Origin: Clostridium sp. CAG:964
GTDB lineage: Bacteria; Bacillota; Clostridia; Oscillospirales; Acutalibacteraceae
Length of the DNA: 10,605 nt
NCBI GenBank assembly: GCA_000435335.1
Contig: FR891331.1
Coordinates: 1-10,605 of the forward strand
Direction of reading: 5' to 3'
Shown: positions 6,463 to 10,605 of the stretch, one piece after another
How positions within the stretch are numbered: position 1 is the stretch's first letter
How the letters are laid out: each line of letters begins with the position of its first letter
Program-made: the position numbers and the translations under genes
The notes under the pieces: model-generated
Told to the model about the DNA's origin: nothing
Databases searched by the model: none
Seen by the model: the letters and a program-made list of their open reading frames with translations, nothing else

Positions 6463-6522
6463 AAAACCCTCCCGATATAACGGCAATTGCTTTTGCTTGC
6501 CTGTTATGTCGGGAGGAGTTTT
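6463..6522. terminator. Bidirectional intrinsic terminator between spoVAE and murF
   Basis: Arms 6468-6486 (CCTCCCGATATAACGGCAA) and 6497-6516 pair over about 19 positions with one G-U pair and one bulge, around a 10-base loop. Outside the arms, AAAA (6463-6466) faces TTTT (6519-6522), so either strand gives a stem followed by a short T-run. It lies 20 bases after the spoVAE stop. For the convergent murF it would leave a 3' UTR of about 130 bases. The rest of that gap (6523-6651) is AT-rich and holds only a weak 5-pair hairpin (CACCT/AGGTG, near 6579-6596). Confidence 0.85.
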
Positions 6523-6651
6523 AACTTATAGTAATAAATAATACTGTATTTATAAATATTGGTGCCTGTAAATATTATCACCTCATAGTTTAGGTGCATA
6601 AACCCACAAGGAAATAATATTTGTTATGAATTTTTTATTTTCGGAAAAGCC

Positions 6652-8019
6652 CTAGACTTTCAGCTCCTTTAGAGCATTCACAACCTGCTCTAAACGCATT
6701 GCTCTTGATGCCTTAACCAAAACAGTGTCGTTCCTTTTTATTATGCTTTTTAGGCTGTCAATGGCTTCTGCCACATTTTCAAAGTAATAAACAGCTGTAT
6801 TGCCGCCCTTTGCACCCTCTGCAATATCAACAGCGTCGTTACCCACTGCCACCAACACATCTACACCCTTGTCTTTGGCGTATTTTCCCGTATCGCAATG
6901 AAGCTGTCTGCTGTTTGCACCCAGTTCCTTCATATCGCCTAAAATGCATACGGTTCTGCCGCTGAAATTCGTAAGAGTATCAATGCCGCCCTTAACCGAA
7001 ACAGGGTTGGCATTGTAGCAGTCGTCAATAACAGTGATATATTCTGTTTCTATTACACCGTCACGACTGCCTACTGTTTTGTAGCTTTCTACGCCTTTCT
7101 TAATCTGTGCAGGCTCCATACCTAAATATTCACCTATTGCAACAGCTACAAGAGCATTGGACACCATATATGTTCCTATAGCCGGTATAGTAACCTCAAG
7201 CCTGTTCGTTGGTGTACATAGTGTACAGCTTATACCTTTAATTCCCATGTTATTAATATTTTCGCTGTAATATGTATTGTTGCCCTTGTTTATACCGTAA
7301 AACACAGGGCTGCTGCCGTTTACAGCAGTTACGGCTGAGAGGTGGCTGTCATCACCGTTTAAAAACACCCTGCCGTCCTTAGCCAGGTATTTAAACATTT
7401 CTGTTTTTGCCTTTAGCACGCCGTTTCTGTCGCCTAAATTTTCAAGGTGGCAGTCACCTATGTTGGTTATAACAGAAATTGTAGGCTTTACAATTTTACT
7501 TAGTCTTGTCATTTCGCCAAAGTCGCTTATACCCATTTCAACAACAGCAGCCTGATGCTCCTCCTCTAAACCAAAAATAGTAAGAGGCACGCCAAGCTCG
7601 TTATTAAAATTGCCCTGTGTTTTGTGTACATTGTAGCTTTGGCTAAGCACCGACGCTATCATTTCCTTTGTGCTGGTTTTACCCACACTTCCTGTAATGC
7701 CTATTACAGGAATATTAAACAGGGAACGGTAATATTCTGCAATATCCTTTATAGCCTGGTAGCAGGATTCAACCATAATAACAGGATTTTCTGTGTCTAT
7801 CTCCTTTTCAGACAAGCTGCATACGGCACCGGACTGAAAGGTTTGTAAAATAAAGTCATGACCGTCAGCCCGTTCACCCTTTAGCGGAATAAACAAGGTG
7901 TTGTCTGCCGCCCTTCGGCTGTCGGTAGTTATTGCCGTTATTGTTTTGTTGGCGTATTGCGGTTGGGTAAGTGTGCCGCCACAGGCATTTGCAATCTCCT
8001 GTAAAGTTAGTTTTTTCAT
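6652..8019 (-). CDS. murF: UDP-N-acetylmuramoyl-tripeptide--D-alanyl-D-alanine ligase
   Basis: The last cytoplasmic Mur ligase, adding D-Ala-D-Ala to UDP-MurNAc-tripeptide with ATP to complete the pentapeptide precursor. The protein has 455 residues, a normal length. The N-terminal substrate domain has TTDSR (31-35) and LFIPLKGERADGHDFI (42-57). The ATP loop is GITGSVGKTS (107-116). The Mur-ligase signature DDCYNANP is at 332-339, LGDMKELG begins at about 360, and KASRAMRLE lies near the end (436-444). Its ATG follows the ddl TGA directly with no spacer. The ribosome binding site AAGGTGAG lies inside the last codons of ddl, so translation is probably coupled to production of its dipeptide substrate. 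Confidence 0.98.
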   Translation of the reverse strand: MKKLTLQEIANACGGTLTQPQYANKTITAITTDSRRAADNTLFIPLKGERADGHDFILQTFQSGAVCSLSEKEIDTENPVIMVESCYQAIKDIAEYYRSLFNIPVIGITGSVGKTSTKEMIASVLSQSYNVHKTQGNFNNELGVPLTIFGLEEEHQAAVVEMGISDFGEMTRLSKIVKPTISVITNIGDCHLENLGDRNGVLKAKTEMFKYLAKDGRVFLNGDDSHLSAVTAVNGSSPVFYGINKGNNTYYSENINNMGIKGISCTLCTPTNRLEVTIPAIGTYMVSNALVAVAIGEYLGMEPAQIKKGVESYKTVGSRDGVIETEYITVIDDCYNANPVSVKGGIDTLTNFSGRTVCILGDMKELGANSRQLHCDTGKYAKDKGVDVLVAVGNDAVDIAEGAKGGNTAVYYFENVAEAIDSLKSIIKRNDTVLVKASRAMRLEQVVNALKELKV

Positions 8020-9066
8020 TCAGCTCACCTTGTTGTATTTTTTCAATGATTCTTGTATCAGCTGTTCTACCAAATCAGCATACGCTATACCCTCTGCAAG
8101 TGCCTCCTGCGGCAGAAGGCTTGTAGGCGTCATACCCGGCAATGTGTTTGCCTCTAGGCAGTACATTTGATTATTGCCGTCCAGCAGGAAGTCAATTCTT
8201 GAATATGCCTCCAGCATTAAAGTGTTTGCAGCCTTTACCGCCATACTCTGCATTGCAAAGGTAATATCCTCAGGCAACGGAGCAGGGCAAATGTCGTCTG
8301 TAAGTCCTGCCTGATATTTATTTTTATAATCATAGAAGCCCTCTTTGGGACATATTTCAATAATAGGCAGTGCTCTGCCGGCTACTACGCCAATAGAAAA
8401 CTCTCGCCCCTTTACATACTCTTCAACCAAAACCTCGTCCTCATACGAAAAGGCGTCTGTCATTGCTTTTTCAAATTCAGCTCTGTTCTGCGGTATGGCA
8501 ACACCCACACTGGAGCCGCCTGAGCAAGGCTTTACTACGCAAGGAAAGCTGTTCCAGTTGTCGTAGTTGCTTTTTGAAGTGTAAAGCTTGCCCTGTGGAG
8601 TAGGAATACCGCTTGTTAAAAACATTTTTTTAGAAAGGCTTTTATTCATAGCCAATGCGCTGCCTATGTAGCCTGCGCCGGTGTACTTAATGCCCAACAT
8701 GTCAAAGGCTGCCTGTAACTGACCGTTTTCTCCTACATCGCCATGCAGTGCCATAAAAACTATATCTGCTCTGCTGCAAATATCAATAACATTGTTGCCA
8801 AAATAGCAATCAGGATTTTTAGTTTTTCTGCCGGCCTTAACCCTTTCAATGTCCGGTGCGCATTCGCCTACACCCTGTATATTCTTAGTAAAATCATAGT
8901 CAACATCAAATATGTTTTCAAGGTCGTTACCCTCGTAACCCATATAAACATCCAGCAGGCAAATCTTGTGGCCTTTTGCTCTTAAAGCCTCGGCTACTTT
9001 TTTGCCTGTAATTATTGAAACATCTCTTTCACTGCTTATACCGCCTGCAAGCACAACAATATTCAT
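8020..9066 (-). CDS. ddl: D-alanine--D-alanine ligase
   Basis: An ATP-grasp enzyme of 348 residues that condenses two D-alanines, supplying MurF. Visible features are the N-terminal loop GGISSERDVS (8-17), ALHGDVGENGQLQ (106-118), the ATP-binding KPCSGGSSVGV (179-189), VEEYVKGREFS (214-224), the omega-loop YDYKNKY (245-251), Arg290/Asp292 (SRIDF) and EANTLPGMTPTS (305-316) with Glu305 and Asn307 as metal ligands. Tyr251 corresponds to Tyr216 of E. coli DdlB, where depsipeptide ligases such as VanA have His, so D-Ala-D-Ala specificity is expected. It is longer than E. coli DdlB, mainly through a segment around 42-90, as in other long Ddl enzymes. AAAGGA lies 11 bases before the ATG, a slightly long spacing. 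It is first in a two-gene unit with murF. Confidence 0.98.
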   Translation of the reverse strand: MNIVVLAGGISSERDVSIITGKKVAEALRAKGHKICLLDVYMGYEGNDLENIFDVDYDFTKNIQGVGECAPDIERVKAGRKTKNPDCYFGNNVIDICSRADIVFMALHGDVGENGQLQAAFDMLGIKYTGAGYIGSALAMNKSLSKKMFLTSGIPTPQGKLYTSKSNYDNWNSFPCVVKPCSGGSSVGVAIPQNRAEFEKAMTDAFSYEDEVLVEEYVKGREFSIGVVAGRALPIIEICPKEGFYDYKNKYQAGLTDDICPAPLPEDITFAMQSMAVKAANTLMLEAYSRIDFLLDGNNQMYCLEANTLPGMTPTSLLPQEALAEGIAYADLVEQLIQESLKKYNKVS

Positions 9067-9116
9067 TTGGTATCATATCCTTTCAAATGCATTTAAAGAT
9101 TTGCACATATGTTTAC

Positions 9117-9145
9117 ATTTTATCACACATATTTTCTCAAGTCTA
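9117..9145 (-). promoter_or_regulatory. Candidate sigma-A promoter of ddl-murF
   Basis: The minus strand shows -35 TAGACT (9140-9145, 4 of 6), a 17-base spacer, and -10 TAAAAT (9117-9122) preceded by TGTGA (extended -10). The start would be near 9110, giving a leader of about 44 bases. The rest of the gap up to the ireB terminator (9146-9280) is AT-rich and shows nothing recognisable. Confidence 0.55.
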
Positions 9146-9280
9146 TATTTATGCCTACAAATCAACAGTAAATACCCTTTTATTTTTATGCTAAACTCCT
9201 ACCAAGAAATAAGACTATTAAATTTATATATTTTATGTAATTAATGGGGCTGATACAACCTTGCAGCTGAAAAATTACAA

Positions 9281-9320
9281 AGAAAAAAGAGATACTCCAA
9301 ACAGTATGGAATATCCCTTT
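9281..9320 (-). terminator. Intrinsic terminator of ireB
   Basis: On the minus strand AAAGGGATATTCCA (9307-9320) pairs with TGGAGTATCTCTTT (9286-9299) over 14 positions, two of them G-U, around a 7-base loop. It runs straight into TTTTTT then CTTT. It lies about 40 bases after the ireB stop. Its position and T-tract make it the clearest single-direction terminator in the window. Confidence 0.9.
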
Positions 9321-9358
9321 TAAACAGCCTGTCAGCTGTAGCATTTTGCTTAACGCTT

Positions 9359-9601
9359 TTATTTGTTTAGGTAAGACTTTAGCAAAACCTCTAAAATTTC
9401 ATCTCGCTCCATTTTGCTGATAATCGCTCTGGCGTTTTTGTGGGTAGTGATGTATGTAGGGTCTTCCGAAAGAATATAGCCTACCATTTGGTTAATAGGG
9501 TTGTAGCCCTTTTCCTTTAAAGCGTCATACACGATTTTTAGGTTTTTCCTAAATGATTCCTCTTTGTCATTGCCCAGTGAAAAAACCATCGTCTTGTCCA
9601 T
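9359..9601 (-). CDS. ireB: IreB family regulatory phosphoprotein (UPF0297/DUF965)
   Basis: An 80-residue small cytoplasmic protein. The family core EKGYNPINQMVGYILSEDPTYITTHKNAR (about 30-58) and the end ERDEILEVLLKSYL are unmistakable. In Enterococcus faecalis, IreB is phosphorylated by the PASTA kinase IreK on N-terminal threonines and lowers cephalosporin resistance. Here the N-terminus is MDKTMVF, so Thr4 aligns with one of those threonines (DETVRF in E. faecalis) and no second one precedes it. The ATG has GGAGG 9 bases upstream. The gene usually sits in an alaS-ireB-ruvX(yqgF) cluster, but here it is alone, with its own promoter and terminator, between pheT and ddl. The molecular role in this organism is inferred from the family; no kinase gene lies in the window. 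Confidence 0.95.
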   Translation of the reverse strand: MDKTMVFSLGNDKEESFRKNLKIVYDALKEKGYNPINQMVGYILSEDPTYITTHKNARAIISKMERDEILEVLLKSYLNK

Positions 9602-9659
9602 ACAAAAACACCTCCGTTTAAATTTAATATAGCTTACAGCTAATATATACCATAGTTAA

Positions 9660-9688
9660 ATATTAGCACAGCAAATGACTACTGTCAA
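9660..9688 (-). promoter_or_regulatory. Strong sigma-A promoter of ireB
   Basis: The minus strand has a perfect -35 TTGACA (9683-9688), exactly 17 bases, and -10 TAATAT (9660-9665) preceded by TGTGC, an extended -10. This is the best promoter in the window. The start would be near 9653, leaving a leader of about 50 bases before the ATG at 9601. Confidence 0.88.
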
Positions 9689-9694
9689 CAGCCG

Positions 9695-9728
9695 AAAAGT
9701 TATGAAACTGTTAATTTACACATAACTT
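9695..9728 (-). terminator. Weak candidate terminator after pheT
   Basis: The minus strand can pair AAGTTATG (9721-9728) with CATAACTT (9697-9704) across a 16-base loop, followed by two more Ts and then CGGC. The A/T-rich 8-pair stem, large loop and short T-run make it doubtful. Some pheT readthrough into ireB is possible. Confidence 0.25.
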
Positions 9729-9764
9729 AACACCGCAAAAGGACGAATTATGCAACAGATGGCA

Positions 9765-10605
9765 TTATGCTCTAAGCTTTACTCCTGCATTTTTAAGGTT
9801 TTCCATTACCTTGTCCATTACAGCCTGAACCTCCTCCATAGAAAGGGTTCTTTCGTTTGAAGAAAATTCAAACCTTACTGTAATACTGTGGATAAGCTCT
9901 GTGTCATAGGTGTCAACAATTTTTGTGTTTTTCAGAATGTCACAGTCAACGCTTGTCCAGCACTGCTTTAGCTTTCCAAAGTACATATCTTTGCTCAAAA
10001 TCAGGCTTAGGTCGTATGTCATAGTAGGGAATTTAGACGGCTCGCTGTAGGTAATACCGGCACTGCTTACAGAAGCAAGCTTATTTACATCTATTTCGGC
10101 AAAAACAATATTTGCTTTTTTGTCTATTTTTTTGCTTACTACAGGGTGGGCAATAGCCATAGTACCTATTGTTGTACCGTCAAGAATAATCTTGTTTAGG
10201 TTTACAGGGTGCTCATAGCTGTGAACAGCCGCTGTTTCTTCAAAGGTAAGCTCCTTGTGCTTTAGGTCGTCTGCAATTACAGCAAGCATATCACGCAGAC
10301 CTATATAAAGCTCTCTTATATTCTTTGTTTTGCTAAACAGGGTTATTGCAAGCATTTTCTTTTCATTACATTTATTGTCGCTGTTTAATCCGTCAACAAC
10401 TCTGCCAATTTCAAAAATACCAAAGTCAGGAGCAAAGCCGGTGTTTGACTTTACCTGGCACAGCTGTGTAGGAATCATTGATTTTCTTATGGTTTCAATG
10501 TTAGGGTTTGTTGCGTTGGCAAGCTTAACATTTTCCTCTACAGGAATACCAAGTGCCTTTTGCTCGTCATTGTATGCCCACACATAAGAGTGCACCTCGT
10601 GTAGG
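9765..10605 (-). CDS. pheT: Phenylalanyl-tRNA synthetase beta subunit, C-terminal part (cut by window edge)
   Basis: The C-terminal 280 or so residues of PheT, which with PheS forms the alpha2-beta2 enzyme that charges tRNA-Phe. The frame is open through the right edge (the codons there read L-H-E-V-H-S-Y-V-W), so the gene continues outside the window. A GTG at 10593-10595 is an internal Val, not the start. The visible part includes part of the catalytic-like core of the beta chain (HSYVWAYNDEQ, the segment ATNPN, GFAPDFGIFEIGRVV). It ends with the FDX-ACB anticodon-binding domain over the last 90 or so residues (KFPTMTYDLSLIL, then RFEFSSNERTLSMEEV and GVKLR at the end). The stop is TAA. It is probably preceded by pheS outside the window. 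No sign of damage is seen. Confidence 0.95.
   Translation of the reverse strand, partial: LHEVHSYVWAYNDEQKALGIPVEENVKLANATNPNIETIRKSMIPTQLCQVKSNTGFAPDFGIFEIGRVVDGLNSDNKCNEKKMLAITLFSKTKNIRELYIGLRDMLAVIADDLKHKELTFEETAAVHSYEHPVNLNKIILDGTTIGTMAIAHPVVSKKIDKKANIVFAEIDVNKLASVSSAGITYSEPSKFPTMTYDLSLILSKDMYFGKLKQCWTSVDCDILKNTKIVDTYDTELIHSITVRFEFSSNERTLSMEEVQAVMDKVMENLKNAGVKLRA

Noticed and set aside
8320..8335. Ddl as a Van-type D-Ala-D-Lac ligase
   Set aside because: The omega-loop reads YDYKNKY with Tyr at the position where VanA-type depsipeptide ligases have His, and there are no vanH/vanX neighbours; this is the housekeeping ligase.
10593..10595. GTG as the start codon of the right-edge gene
   Set aside because: The reading frame continues open to the window edge and the protein is clearly the C-terminal part of the much longer PheT; the GTG is an internal valine.
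1..10605. Mobile elements, CRISPR arrays, toxin-antitoxin or defence systems
   Set aside because: No transposase or integrase motifs, no regularly spaced repeats, and no small paired genes were found; every long gene is a recognised housekeeping or sporulation gene.

Overview
The window reads as ordinary chromosomal housekeeping DNA from a low-to-mid GC, endospore-forming Gram-positive anaerobe, most likely a member of the Clostridia. The reasons are strong GGAGG-type ribosome binding sites, sigma-A promoters with a TRTG extended -10, a spoVAE sporulation gene, an IreB (UPF0297) gene found in Firmicutes with PASTA kinases, and clostridial-type Ddl, PheT and RecQ proteins. I cannot name the genus. 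All genes but one lie on the minus strand.

Region by region, left to right: 1-129 is the sequence downstream of recQ, with no convincing gene but a coding-like patch. From 130 to 5185 a tight minus-strand cluster reads, in transcription order, DUF2520/Rossmann reductase - panB - panC - panD - recQ, with a promoter at 5258-5286. It holds the three dedicated pantothenate enzymes plus a candidate ketopantoate reductase, so one transcript could encode the route from ketoisovalerate and aspartate to pantothenate. recQ, a full-length helicase with an extra PcrA/UvrD-like C-terminal tail, is the last gene. From 5332 to 5910 is a hexapeptide-repeat (maltose/galactoside-type) O-acetyltransferase with its own promoter. 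The only plus-strand gene, spoVAE (6082-6444), diverges from it and stands without spoVAC or spoVAD. A strong, probably bidirectional hairpin terminator (6463-6522) separates spoVAE from the convergent ddl-murF pair.

From 6652 to 9066, ddl and murF (transcribed ddl first) are fused into one unit with no base between stop and start. They make D-Ala-D-Ala and then attach it to the UDP-MurNAc-tripeptide. From 9359 to 9601, ireB is a monocistronic gene with a near-consensus promoter and a clear intrinsic terminator. It is predicted to be a substrate or regulator of a PASTA Ser/Thr kinase that tunes cell-envelope homeostasis, which fits loosely with the neighbouring cell-wall genes. From 9765 to the right edge is the 3' end of pheT, the phenylalanyl-tRNA synthetase beta chain, cut by the window boundary.

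I saw no mobile element, CRISPR array, tRNA or rRNA, and no convincing new defence or biosynthetic system. The points most worth a second look are the candidate PanG-type reductase in the pan operon, the RecQ tail domain, the orphan spoVAE, and the shared extended -10 of the minus-strand promoters.
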